From NCBI RefSeq assembly GCF_000368925.1, contig NZ_KB849755.1:231114-275775 (forward strand): a stretch of 44,662 bases of DNA, given 5' to 3'. Below, one piece after another: positions 1-8,119 of this stretch. The position numbers and the translations under genes were made by a program. Position 1 is the stretch's first letter, and the number at the start of each line of letters is the position of its first letter. Source of the DNA: Acinetobacter bereziniae LMG 1003 = CIP 70.12 (lineage in GTDB: Bacteria; Pseudomonadota; Gammaproteobacteria; Pseudomonadales; Moraxellaceae). The notes below the pieces were generated by a model, which made no database searches, was not told where the DNA came from, and saw only the letters and a program-made list of their open reading frames with translations.

Positions 1-786
1 TTCTTGCGTACAATATCTCGGAACAATTTTCATTTTTGGTATGTCAAAATATTCATCACAAATTTCTCGTCCATTTTCATCCGTTCTACGGTATAGCTTT
101 TTCTTTTGTTCCAAAGTCATGATGTCAAAATAATTATAAAAATATAGATTATCAATCACTTCTGGTTCATTGAACGAAGTACCTAGGTCTACATAGAACA
201 ATTCACCTTTATCTTTTTGTTCTTCAGTGCAATCAGCGGTATACGCATAACTCACACTAGTCTTGGCACGAAACAAACTTCTTATTTCATCATGCATGGG
301 ATACGCACCAACCAAAATATCGTTAATACTTATTGCATCTTGGAATCTTTTTTTTGGTGATTTATCACCTATAAGTTTTCTATTTTCAATACTTTGTGGA
401 GTTTCAATTAAATCTATAGAATGTGCTGAATTCGGTAAGTAAAATCCAAACATTGATATTTTCTTATCTACTTGGCGTTCCATTAAACTTACGCCGATAT
501 CATCATATATATAAATATTAATTCGATTGACACCATCTACACCATCAACTTTACGAAAATTTTTCCCTAATGCTTTAAGCCATGGCTCAACGCCTGAACT
601 CATATATAAATCCGCACCATTATAATTAATCGCACAACCGTGGACCTTAAACTGATGCTGTGGATTTATTTTCTTTATAAAACCTTCTGTTTCAACGTCT
701 TGTTTTGTCGAAGACTGACCATTACTACAACTAATACACAGTAAAAGGGGCAGAAATAGCGCTAGTTTTTTTTGAAATATATGCAT
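1..786 (-). CDS. Probable lipoprotein beside VgrG effector, partial (candidate immunity protein)
   Basis: The reading frame is open from an ATG at 786 to the window edge (262 codons, no stop), so the C-terminus is missing. Residues 5-21 form a basic then hydrophobic signal sequence ending in CISCS; the lipobox is degenerate, with Cys at -3, so lipidation is likely but not certain. The ATG overlaps the stop of the upstream vgrG fusion in a TAATG, which implies translational coupling. A stretch near residues 50-90 (YNGADLYMSSGVEPWLKALG followed by IYIYDDIGVSL) resembles a family I recall from polymorphic-toxin neighbourhoods (DUF7738-like); this is from memory and unverified. Coupling to a toxin gene and an export signal suggest an immunity protein acting in the periplasm, but this is inference. 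Confidence 0.7.
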   Translation of the reverse strand, partial: MHIFQKKLALFLPLLLCISCSNGQSSTKQDVETEGFIKKINPQHQFKVHGCAINYNGADLYMSSGVEPWLKALGKNFRKVDGVDGVNRINIYIYDDIGVSLMERQVDKKISMFGFYLPNSAHSIDLIETPQSIENRKLIGDKSPKKRFQDAISINDILVGAYPMHDEIRSLFRAKTSVSYAYTADCTEEQKDKGELFYVDLGTSFNEPEVIDNLYFYNYFDIMTLEQKKKLYRRTDENGREICDEYFDIPKMKIVPRYCTQE

Positions 787-3700
787 TATTTTTTTCCACC
801 CTTCATCATATCTAAACCTTTTTGGACCGATTCTGCTGCTTCATCAATTTTTTCTTGCGCCGCTTTAGCACCTTTATACGCACCCTGTCGGGTCGTATCC
901 CAACCTTTTTGCAACATGCCATCACTAGCCTGATTGACTTTATCCTTATTTTGTCTTGCCCATTGCTTAACGCTTTCATCCATCCAATTACAACGACTTG
1001 GATGTCTAAAATAACTTTTTGCCGTGTCCAAAACGGCTTGTTTATTTGCCGTTGTCGGTTTTTCTAACCAACTATTCCATTTTGTCCCAACATCACGTAC
1101 CGCAATAATCGCTAAATTGGCAGCAAGTAAGTGTAAGGGGTTTCCTGCTTCGTCTTTCCCTAATTGTGTATGACTTGGGTTATCACCATGAATCACTGGA
1201 TTTACCCCTTGTTTTACACTCACAATGTCATGTGAGTGCTTTAAAACATTATTCACACCAAATTTGAGTAAAAATTTAAACAGTGAGGTGAACAGTGTTT
1301 CTAATAGCGCAGTTTGCTTTTTAAACTCACTGATGGTTTTTGCTGCTTTTTTTAGCAAATCAACATAGCCTGCTTCGTATAAAGCACAAATTTCATCCCT
1401 TAACTCTAAGTATCGAAACCAAATTTTGGTTAAATTCTTATCTTTAGACACCGCATCAAGGGTAAAAATAAATTCTTGAATAATCAAATCAGAAAAACTA
1501 CGTTCGCCAGAGACCATCCCCTTATATTCACTCCACTCTTTAAGTGGATCAACCATCTTGGCTAAAGTACCACCAATACTGGCAAAGGTATCCCAAGAGT
1601 CAAAAGTTCCTGTCACCAAAGGAATTTGCTCATATCGACTAAAATTATTTTTTCTCAATACATTGTGTCTAACATCAGTATAACCATGCTTAATCAGTGC
1701 AATCTCTACAAAATTACTGTGAGAGAAAAAATCTTCCAAGACATGAAAAGCATTGCCTAAATGTCGCAAAGGCACATCCGAGCTACTGTTTTGTTTCATG
1801 CTTTCTTCTAACTGTCCCAACATATACTCTAATGCTGTTGGAAATGCCGAATCACGCATATTATTTGGGGTATTGTCAGCGATATAATTTTTTAAATTAA
1901 ATTGTGCAGATTTCTGATCACTGTTGGTTTGAAAGGTTTTATCATTCGGTTTTGGATTGAATTCTTTATCTAGATGGGTATAAATATCAGCACCAAAAGG
2001 ATTGTCGATATGTTCTTCAAAACGATAAACACCCAATATTCGTTCGCCATCATTTCCTGTTAAATCACGAAATAAACGATGTGGTAAAGAAGATTTCGGG
2101 GAATACGAAATTAATGCTAATGCTTTATACCGTCTCTGGTTTTTCTCACTCAATTGCTCATATTTGACTTTATTTAACATATTTTGCATATGTTTTTGTA
2201 GATTGACAGCACGATTATTTTTTAACTTTAATTCTGGTAATTTAGCCAGATCATCTGCGACACTTTGATCAAAAAAATGGTCATACGCCAAGACTGCCAA
2301 TATATTGGTAATTAACTTACGTGTTGGTTTTATGGTAGTAATTTTACCTTGATTATCTATCGCAACATCAATGCTTGTATTCAGTACAGCCCCACAGACC
2401 AGTTGGGAATGATCTCTTAACCAATTTCCTGCATAAATAGCATCGACTGTTTGTTTATTAAAAATTGGTTTATCTGGGTTTAATTCTCCAATGGCTTCTT
2501 TTTCAATAGATTGGTGTCCATGTTCAATCCGCACACCTTTATTGTCATCTTTTTTAATATATTTACCTGTTTTGGGGTCTATGGTTCCCCTATTTGCCAG
2601 TATTTTAGTTTGTTTAGAAAACTTACCTTCACCTGCACCAAAGTATTCATATTGGACATCTACCACTTCATCCATTTGCGACTCGAAATCAGCATGCATT
2701 CTTGCGGCTCTTTTCCCCGATGTTGGGGTGATTTTCAGCTTTCCTGAAAACTTTTCAGAGCTTATTTCTGCAAACTCAAACTCAGTATTTGCACCTTTGT
2801 CTTTTCCTTCTGTCAACTGACCTAAATTATATGCATAAACCGCACCTTCATCTCGTGGTGCATCAGGTGCTAGTTTTTCTATTTTTACGGGTATTTTTAA
2901 AATATCACCAATATAAATTAGATTAGGGTCAGAAATTTGATTAAGTGAGCATAATTCTTCAACAGTGGTATTAAAATTCTTCGCGATCTCTTCCAACACA
3001 TTGCCTTTGACAATCACATACAGATTAAAGCTATTGCCTAATGAATAGTTGCCACTGATTCGTAGATGATCATCGATGTAATGCCCATACTCATGTAAAA
3101 GCACTGTATAGAGTCTTTCCAAATTGCTGTCATTTTCTAGCGCAGATAACACTGTATCAGCAGCAAGATAGATTTTCTTGTCTTGATGATTAAACCCAGC
3201 TGCGTGACCGTTGATACTTTTAGCAGTCACTATATGTTCAGGCGGTTGAATTAGACCTTTCTCCAAGTCGGTTTTCAGGGCTAAATACAAACTGTCTGGA
3301 ATATCAAAACCAAAGATCGGTGTGACCAAACTGACAAAACTTTCTTGAGAGAAGGTCTTTGCCAATACAACAAGTTGGTCATGGGCATAGGTACTTTTTA
3401 GCGTCGGTAATGGCTGATCTGGTGCAAAATTTACGATCGGCAACAAAGGTAATCCAGCACTCACTTTCATCCCAGAGCTAAGTTTCTGCTGTCCAGATTT
3501 AACTTCAAACAAGCCTGGCGTGGTCGAAAAAATACCTGAGCCATTCAGTCTTAATTCAGATGTATCCGCACGAAATACAATTTCTTTAGGACTGATCATA
3601 TAAATCGTATCTTCAGTCGAAATAATTTGAATACCTTTACGCGCAATCAAATCTGCACCATCACTATGCGCTTTTATTTCAACCTTGCCTTTTGCAGCAT

Positions 3701-6002
3701 AAAGTCTTGCACCTTCTTGCGCAGCAAATAAACTGATCTTGTTTTTTGCATGTGCTATAAGATTCTTTTGGCTACTCAGATTTATACTTTTGCCTGCGCT
3801 CTGGCTAATTTGCCCATCTGCTGAAAGATGAAGGTCACTATTGGTCGACATTGCGATAGAGTTTGGTGAAGCCAGTAGCATTAAAGCTTGTTTAAATGCA
3901 TCTGCTTTGTCTTTTTCACCTTTTTCTATTTGATTGAGGAAGTGTTTTAAATTATTTAAAACTTCCAAAGGATCAGTTTGTTGATGCTTGGCAACTTCAC
4001 TTAGCGCTTTTGTATTGTTGAGACTATTTTCTAACTGACGCTTGGCTTCTGTTGTATCCAGATGATTACCTGATGCCCCATCTTGTGCATGGGTACTCAG
4101 CAGTAAGCCTTGACCTGCGCGTACCGCACCCCATTGATCCGTTCTTAGCTCAAAGCCTTCTCCTCGACCTTCGCTGCTATCTGTCTCTTTTGGGTGACTG
4201 AGGTTGCCAAGATTGAGTTGAGTTGTTCCATGACTGCTGTGTAACTGACTACTGATCTGGTTGGTGGTATCGTCAAATCTCAGTTGGTTATAGCCGCTGC
4301 CTTGGTATTCTAGACTTTTAATCCCTGCCAACTTCTTGGTATCGGGCAACTTGCCTTTATCATCAAACTTGGTTGGATAACGGTATCCTTCATGAATACG
4401 CCCCACCACAAAAGGTCTGTCAATATCCCCCGCAAAGAAGTCAACCACGACCAACTCTCCAATCCTCGGTAAGAAGCGTGCTCCATAGCCTTCACCTGCC
4501 CACGGCGTGAGTACATCAACCCAAGCTGAGTCGGTATCATTGTCATTCGAGCCTGCACCACCATCATGGCTGTGGTCTTCATTGCGTGTAAACAGGAAGC
4601 GAACCTTGATGCGTCCCCATTCATCGACATGGATTTCTTCTCCACTTGGACCAACCACTCTCGCTCGCATTGGATGGGCTGCGGGTCTTTGGGTTAAGGG
4701 ATTATACTCAGGAACAACCGTAATATTACGTCGTTGTAGCACCAACTGATTGGCTTGGCGTTCTTCGTTATTGTTTGTGGTGAGATGGGCGAGTTGCCAT
4801 TGGCTTTGTCGGATGAGTGCTTCGACTTGATGGCTCAAGTCTTTGGGTAAATTATTTTGGTGATAAAAGGTTTTGGAGATGATCAGAAATTGCCGATCGG
4901 CAACATCTTTTAGCTCTAGACTTGGATGTTGGTCAAGCTCAAAGTGATAACCCACCTGCGCATCTCGTACCGTCGATATTGCGGTGAATTGTTTGGCTTG
5001 GGCATCGTAGTAGTTGCTAAGGTTTTGGTTAAAGCGTTCGATCTGACTGTTGCTTGATGGCGTTGCGCCATCTTCTCCATTTAAATCTTGAGTCCATGCA
5101 GGGCTAAAATGCCATACTTGTTCTAAGCCTAGACTGGCGTTATCGTACTGGTCACTGTGCTGATGTTTGCTTTGTACATTGCCTGCACCTTCTTCGGTTT
5201 CAAGAATATCAGCTTGCCATCGTTGAATATGTACCGATGTCGGTTGAAGTGAACGTTGTCCTGTAAAATTGATAATCGAATCGCGAGTCTCTACAGCCGA
5301 ACTTCGATGAAAGCGGATCGTGCGTCGTTCTAAACTTTTATATTGAGTATTGTCATCAATCAATCGAAGCTTTTGAGGCTGGATGGGTTCATTAAAATGA
5401 GACACTTTAAGCTGTGCTTCATCAATTAAACTGGTCACACCTTCCGATGCTAGAAGCCTTTGAATAAGGTCTATATCTCGCTCATTATTCTGCATAATGA
5501 ATGGTCGAATATCGTAATCTTTAGTTAGACCGCTTTTATCCAAAGTCAAACTTGAAGCAAACAGTGGAGATCTGTCTCGCCATTCATTAAATATAACTTC
5601 GACTACCTGTAAAGCAGACATGTTCATAAATACGCGCGAGTTTCTACGCTGTTTCCATAATGCGGTTGGATCTTCAACCGTGAGGCGATAAATCGTCAAA
5701 GCACCATCTGAGGCGCCCACCTCAGCTTTGGTGACAATTCCTGAAATACGATTGATTTCGGAGCAATCATTGACCACATCAATGGCTACACGACAGCCAA
5801 TAAAGCGTTTTAATGCAATATCGTTCAGCGTGGATAGACAAATCAGTTGTAAGTTCATCCCATCATTGATGGCATGTATCCCATCAACACGTTGTAAAAA
5901 TACCAGTTGATTAAGATCAGTATTTGAAAAAGACACATGGATAGCACGCTTTTGAGCAGTAAGACCCAATTTTTCCAAAGCAAAATAAATATTATTAAAC
6001 AT
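786..6002 (-). CDS. vgrG: T6SS spike VgrG fused to metallopeptidase-like, LysM and Het-C-like domains (evolved VgrG)
   Basis: This 1738-residue protein starts as a VgrG: gp27-like base at about 1-400, gp5-type OB region with DEWGRIKVRF at about 440-540, and a DUF2345-like beta stretch at about 615-840. VgrGs form the puncturing trimer of the T6SS needle. The extension begins near 880. It has a zinc-peptidase motif HEYGH at 970-974, a LysM-like domain at about 993-1040 (peptidoglycan binding), and then motifs NWLRDHSQ (from 1193) and HVLEDFFSHSNF (from 1420), which match the Het-C-type toxin family. The tail is a Lys/Ala/Gln-rich amphipathic segment ending in GGKK. No clear Shine-Dalgarno precedes the ATG. 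A probable lipoprotein gene overlaps the stop. Whether the HExxH segment is an active protease is unknown. Confidence 0.9.
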   Translation of the reverse strand: MFNNIYFALEKLGLTAQKRAIHVSFSNTDLNQLVFLQRVDGIHAINDGMNLQLICLSTLNDIALKRFIGCRVAIDVVNDCSEINRISGIVTKAEVGASDGALTIYRLTVEDPTALWKQRRNSRVFMNMSALQVVEVIFNEWRDRSPLFASSLTLDKSGLTKDYDIRPFIMQNNERDIDLIQRLLASEGVTSLIDEAQLKVSHFNEPIQPQKLRLIDDNTQYKSLERRTIRFHRSSAVETRDSIINFTGQRSLQPTSVHIQRWQADILETEEGAGNVQSKHQHSDQYDNASLGLEQVWHFSPAWTQDLNGEDGATPSSNSQIERFNQNLSNYYDAQAKQFTAISTVRDAQVGYHFELDQHPSLELKDVADRQFLIISKTFYHQNNLPKDLSHQVEALIRQSQWQLAHLTTNNNEERQANQLVLQRRNITVVPEYNPLTQRPAAHPMRARVVGPSGEEIHVDEWGRIKVRFLFTRNEDHSHDGGAGSNDNDTDSAWVDVLTPWAGEGYGARFLPRIGELVVVDFFAGDIDRPFVVGRIHEGYRYPTKFDDKGKLPDTKKLAGIKSLEYQGSGYNQLRFDDTTNQISSQLHSSHGTTQLNLGNLSHPKETDSSEGRGEGFELRTDQWGAVRAGQGLLLSTHAQDGASGNHLDTTEAKRQLENSLNNTKALSEVAKHQQTDPLEVLNNLKHFLNQIEKGEKDKADAFKQALMLLASPNSIAMSTNSDLHLSADGQISQSAGKSINLSSQKNLIAHAKNKISLFAAQEGARLYAAKGKVEIKAHSDGADLIARKGIQIISTEDTIYMISPKEIVFRADTSELRLNGSGIFSTTPGLFEVKSGQQKLSSGMKVSAGLPLLPIVNFAPDQPLPTLKSTYAHDQLVVLAKTFSQESFVSLVTPIFGFDIPDSLYLALKTDLEKGLIQPPEHIVTAKSINGHAAGFNHQDKKIYLAADTVLSALENDSNLERLYTVLLHEYGHYIDDHLRISGNYSLGNSFNLYVIVKGNVLEEIAKNFNTTVEELCSLNQISDPNLIYIGDILKIPVKIEKLAPDAPRDEGAVYAYNLGQLTEGKDKGANTEFEFAEISSEKFSGKLKITPTSGKRAARMHADFESQMDEVVDVQYEYFGAGEGKFSKQTKILANRGTIDPKTGKYIKKDDNKGVRIEHGHQSIEKEAIGELNPDKPIFNKQTVDAIYAGNWLRDHSQLVCGAVLNTSIDVAIDNQGKITTIKPTRKLITNILAVLAYDHFFDQSVADDLAKLPELKLKNNRAVNLQKHMQNMLNKVKYEQLSEKNQRRYKALALISYSPKSSLPHRLFRDLTGNDGERILGVYRFEEHIDNPFGADIYTHLDKEFNPKPNDKTFQTNSDQKSAQFNLKNYIADNTPNNMRDSAFPTALEYMLGQLEESMKQNSSSDVPLRHLGNAFHVLEDFFSHSNFVEIALIKHGYTDVRHNVLRKNNFSRYEQIPLVTGTFDSWDTFASIGGTLAKMVDPLKEWSEYKGMVSGERSFSDLIIQEFIFTLDAVSKDKNLTKIWFRYLELRDEICALYEAGYVDLLKKAAKTISEFKKQTALLETLFTSLFKFLLKFGVNNVLKHSHDIVSVKQGVNPVIHGDNPSHTQLGKDEAGNPLHLLAANLAIIAVRDVGTKWNSWLEKPTTANKQAVLDTAKSYFRHPSRCNWMDESVKQWARQNKDKVNQASDGMLQKGWDTTRQGAYKGAKAAQEKIDEAAESVQKGLDMMKGGKK

Positions 6003-6049
6003 GAGTTATTGTGTAGTTGTTCTAAATTAAAAAACACTCTACAAAAAAG

Positions 6050-6080
6050 ATTATATTTTGTCCATATTTAATTTTATCTA
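6050..6080 (-). promoter_or_regulatory. Possible vgrG promoter
   Basis: On the minus strand a consensus -10 TATAAT lies at 6055-6050, about 48 bp upstream of the vgrG ATG. No good -35 is found at 16-18 bp spacing (GATAAA or TTAGAT are the nearest candidates), so this is a weak call. Confidence 0.3.
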
Positions 6081-6175
6081 AATAATTTTCTATATCACCT
6101 TTTGTTTCAGTTTTTTTTATAAGTTTATAAGAATAGTACACTTGAAAGTAATTAAACTGCATTCTTTCACAGCAA

Positions 6176-6345
6176 ACAAAGCAACGCTTTATTTTTACTC
6201 AGATATCTTCGCTCAACATGATGACTTTCATGCCGCCTCACGATAAAAAAGATGATCAATCATTTAAAAGTGCAAATAAATAAATGACCAAAATCTTCTA
6301 ATACTTTATATAAAAAATATAAAGTTCATAGGCTATTAAGGATCA
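6176..6345. repeat. Dispersed repeat, copy A
   Basis: This stretch aligns with 12872-13035. The core from CTCAACATG to CCTCACGATA (6212-6245) matches the second copy at 29 of 34 positions by eye. Similarity continues on both sides, for example AAAGCA...CTTT upstream and ACCAAAATCTTCTA against ACCAAATCTTCTAG downstream. It lies downstream of hfq and upstream of vgrG. Its function is unknown: non-coding repeat, small RNA family or remnant of a mobile element. Confidence 0.65.
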
Positions 6346-6457
6346 GAATATTTAACTATTTCTAAATTTATTATGATGAAATGATTATTAAAATCTACAT
6401 TTTAGTACAATCATGAGCCAAAATTTAATTTACAGCCCCTAATAGTAATCGCTAAAT

Positions 6458-6503
6458 AAAAAACCGCAAAATGATTAATATTCAATCATATTGCGGTTTT
6501 TTT
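6458..6503. terminator. Bidirectional intrinsic terminator downstream of hfq
   Basis: An inverted repeat pairs AACCGCAA...ATGATT with AATCAT...TTGCGGTT around an AATATTC-type loop. It has runs of A on the left and T on the right, so it can end transcription on either strand. It lies about 60-105 bp beyond the hfq stop. Confidence 0.8.
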
Positions 6504-6511
6504 AAAGCATC

Positions 6512-6539
6512 AAGAGACTGTTAAAACAGTCTCTTTTTT
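6512..6539. terminator. Second hairpin terminator downstream of hfq
   Basis: A near-perfect hairpin, AAGAGACTGTT pairing with AACAGTCTCTT, is followed on the plus strand by a T run. On the minus strand (hfq direction) the T run is poor, so here it may act mainly as a 3' stabilising stem. Confidence 0.6.
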
Positions 6540-6563
6540 ACAATCAATTTCTACATTTAGAAA

Positions 6564-7076
6564 TTAACGATTGTTTTCATCTTCTTGTGAATCTTCAAAC
6601 TTACCTTCGCCGCCAAAGTCAGAACCTTGACCACCGAAGCCACCTTGACCGCCGAAGCCACCTTGACCACCGAAGCCACCTTGTTGACCACCGAAGCCAC
6701 CTTGACCACCGAAGCCACCTTGACCGCCAAAGCCACCTTGACCACCGAAGCCACCTTGACCACCGAAGCCACCTTGGCTACCGAAACCACCAGCTTGACC
6801 ACCGAAGCCACCAGCTTGACCACCGAAGCCACCAGCAGCGCCTTGAGCACCAGCAGGAGCACCAGCAGGACGTGGATTACGTGCAGGTACAACAGTAGAA
6901 ATCGCATGCTTATAAACCATTTGGCTTACAGTGTTTTTCAACAAAACAACATACTGGTCAAAAGATTCAATGTGACCTTGTAATTTGATACCGTTTACAA
7001 GAAAGATAGAAACCGGAATACGTTCTTTACGGAGAGAATTTAAGAACGGATCTTGTAAAGTTTGACCTTTAGACAT
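6564..7076 (-). CDS. hfq: RNA chaperone Hfq with long glycine-rich C-terminal tail
   Basis: This 170-residue protein binds small RNAs and mRNAs as a hexamer. The Sm fold is residues 1-70: MSKGQTLQDPFLNSLRKERI, then LVNGIKLQGHIESFDQYVVLL (Sm1) and YKHAISTVVPAR (Sm2). The rest is a PAGAPAGAQG linker, about a dozen GGFGGQ-type repeats and an acidic tip (FEDSQEDENNR). Enterobacterial Hfq is about 100 residues; such extended Gly-rich tails are a known Moraxellaceae trait. The ATG at 7076 is chosen because GGAG at 7083-7086 sits six bases upstream. A longer frame from an in-frame TTG would run through that Shine-Dalgarno. It follows miaA by 92 bp with a hairpin between them. Confidence 0.97.
   Translation of the reverse strand: MSKGQTLQDPFLNSLRKERIPVSIFLVNGIKLQGHIESFDQYVVLLKNTVSQMVYKHAISTVVPARNPRPAGAPAGAQGAAGGFGGQAGGFGGQAGGFGSQGGFGGQGGFGGQGGFGGQGGFGGQGGFGGQQGGFGGQGGFGGQGGFGGQGSDFGGEGKFEDSQEDENNR
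6627..6838 (-). repeat. Tandem 18-bp coding repeats in hfq (GGFGGQ units)
   Basis: The hfq tail is encoded by an array of mostly 18-bp units with the plus-strand core CCACCTTGACCACCGAAG, plus a few 21-bp variants carrying an extra Gln or Ala codon. Units differ by single-base changes. All lengths are multiples of three, so unit gain or loss would keep the frame. Confidence 0.85.
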
Positions 7077-7105
7077 TTTATACTCCAAAAAAAAATTTAA
7101 AATCA

Positions 7106-7156
7106 GCGCAAAAACTGCCTTTATTTTTCAATTAAAATTTATAAAAAAGGCAGTTG
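7106..7156 (-). terminator. Terminator-like hairpin between miaA and hfq
   Basis: On the minus strand AACTGCCTTT (7155-7146) pairs with AAAGGCAGTT (7122-7113) across a 23-nt AT-rich loop and is followed by a run of five T. It could partly terminate miaA transcription ahead of hfq, implying a separate hfq promoter or attenuation. The long loop lowers confidence. Confidence 0.45.
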
Positions 7157-7168
7157 TTAAATTTTGCT

Positions 7169-8113
7169 TTATCCGTATAAGTTTCGCAAGTCTTCTTGAG
7201 CTTGCTTTATCGTGAAATAAGTTTGAAAAGAGTGTAATTCTTGCAAAGAACGTAACCAAGTGTATTGACGTTTGGCTAATTGTCGTGTCGCAAATAGCGC
7301 TTTATCCTTCATTTCTTGCATTTTTTCTTGACTCAAATCACTGTTTTTTAAAAAATCTATCGCTTGACGGTAACCAACCGAGCGTGCTGAGGGTAAATTT
7401 TCATCGAGATCGTATTTTTTCATAAGGTATTCGACTTCATTCAAAAAACCGATTTCCCACATTTTTTCCAATCGTAACTCGATCCGTTTATGTAATTCTA
7501 CTCTGTCAGGGACTAAAGCATAATTATGAAAATTGTAACGATAAGGTTGCTTTTTAGGCTGTTCTGCCTGTAATTGTGTAATTGGACGACCTGTGATTTT
7601 GTAAACTTCTAAAGCACGAATAATTCGTTGTTTATCACTGACCTTAAACTTTTCACCTGCCAGCGTATCTACTGATTTTAATTCATCATAGACTGCCTGC
7701 CAGCCCTCAGTTTCGCCTTTTAACTCAATCGCAGCACGAATCTCATAATCAGCACTCGGCAGGTTACTGGAAAGACCTTCAAGCAATGCCTTGAAGTAAA
7801 GCATTGTTCCGCCCACCAAGATGGGTGTTTTCCCTTTTGCATGAATATCATCAATCAAACGACTTGCATCTTCAACAAACTCTGCCGCAGAATAAACTTC
7901 TAATGGTGTAATAATATCAATTAAATGATGCGGATAACGCTCCTGTTCCGCTTTTGTTGGCTTAGCTGTTCCAATATCCATCTCTTGATAAACCAGTGCA
8001 GAATCCACAGAAATTAACTCATAATTCCCCTGTTCATATAATTCACATGCCAAAGCGGTTTTTCCACTTGCAGTTGGTCCCATTAAATTGATGACGGGCA
8101 ATTGATTCGACAT
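7169..8113 (-). CDS. miaA: tRNA dimethylallyltransferase MiaA
   Basis: This 314-residue enzyme transfers a dimethylallyl group to N6 of A37 in tRNAs reading UNN codons, the first step of ms2i6A synthesis. The P-loop GPTASGKTAL is at residues 12-21, followed by DSALVYQEMDIGTAKPT, the usual MiaA signature with Gln-Glu in place of the common Arg-Gly. Downstream are GGTMLYFKALL and SARSVGYRQ. Length is normal for the family. The ATG lies six bases after the mutL stop, and its GGAG ribosome-binding site sits in the last codons of mutL, so the two are co-transcribed. The mutL-miaA-hfq order is conserved in many gammaproteobacteria. Confidence 0.97.
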   Translation of the reverse strand: MSNQLPVINLMGPTASGKTALACELYEQGNYELISVDSALVYQEMDIGTAKPTKAEQERYPHHLIDIITPLEVYSAAEFVEDASRLIDDIHAKGKTPILVGGTMLYFKALLEGLSSNLPSADYEIRAAIELKGETEGWQAVYDELKSVDTLAGEKFKVSDKQRIIRALEVYKITGRPITQLQAEQPKKQPYRYNFHNYALVPDRVELHKRIELRLEKMWEIGFLNEVEYLMKKYDLDENLPSARSVGYRQAIDFLKNSDLSQEKMQEMKDKALFATRQLAKRQYTWLRSLQELHSFQTYFTIKQAQEDLRNLYG

Positions 8114-8119
8114 GTAAAA

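Larger units (their letters stand above)
6003..6563. other. Intergenic region between vgrG and hfq
   Basis: This 561-bp AT-rich gap has no convincing gene. It holds a possible vgrG promoter near 6050-6080, copy A of a dispersed repeat at about 6176-6345, and two hairpin terminators at 6458-6503 and 6512-6539. Confidence 0.7.

Noticed and set aside
2491..2820. A 109-codon plus-strand frame inside the vgrG fusion
   Set aside because: Antisense to the Het-C-like region, low-complexity Ser/Pro/Phe composition, no upstream signals.
6627..6838. Regular repeats considered as a CRISPR array
   Set aside because: Units are contiguous and coding with no unique spacers.
6557..6983. Long open frames on both strands across the hfq repeats, with repetitive Thr/Glu/His or Val-rich products
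   Set aside because: They are by-products of the 18-bp repeat read in other frames; the minus-strand hfq frame has the Sm fold and ribosome-binding site.
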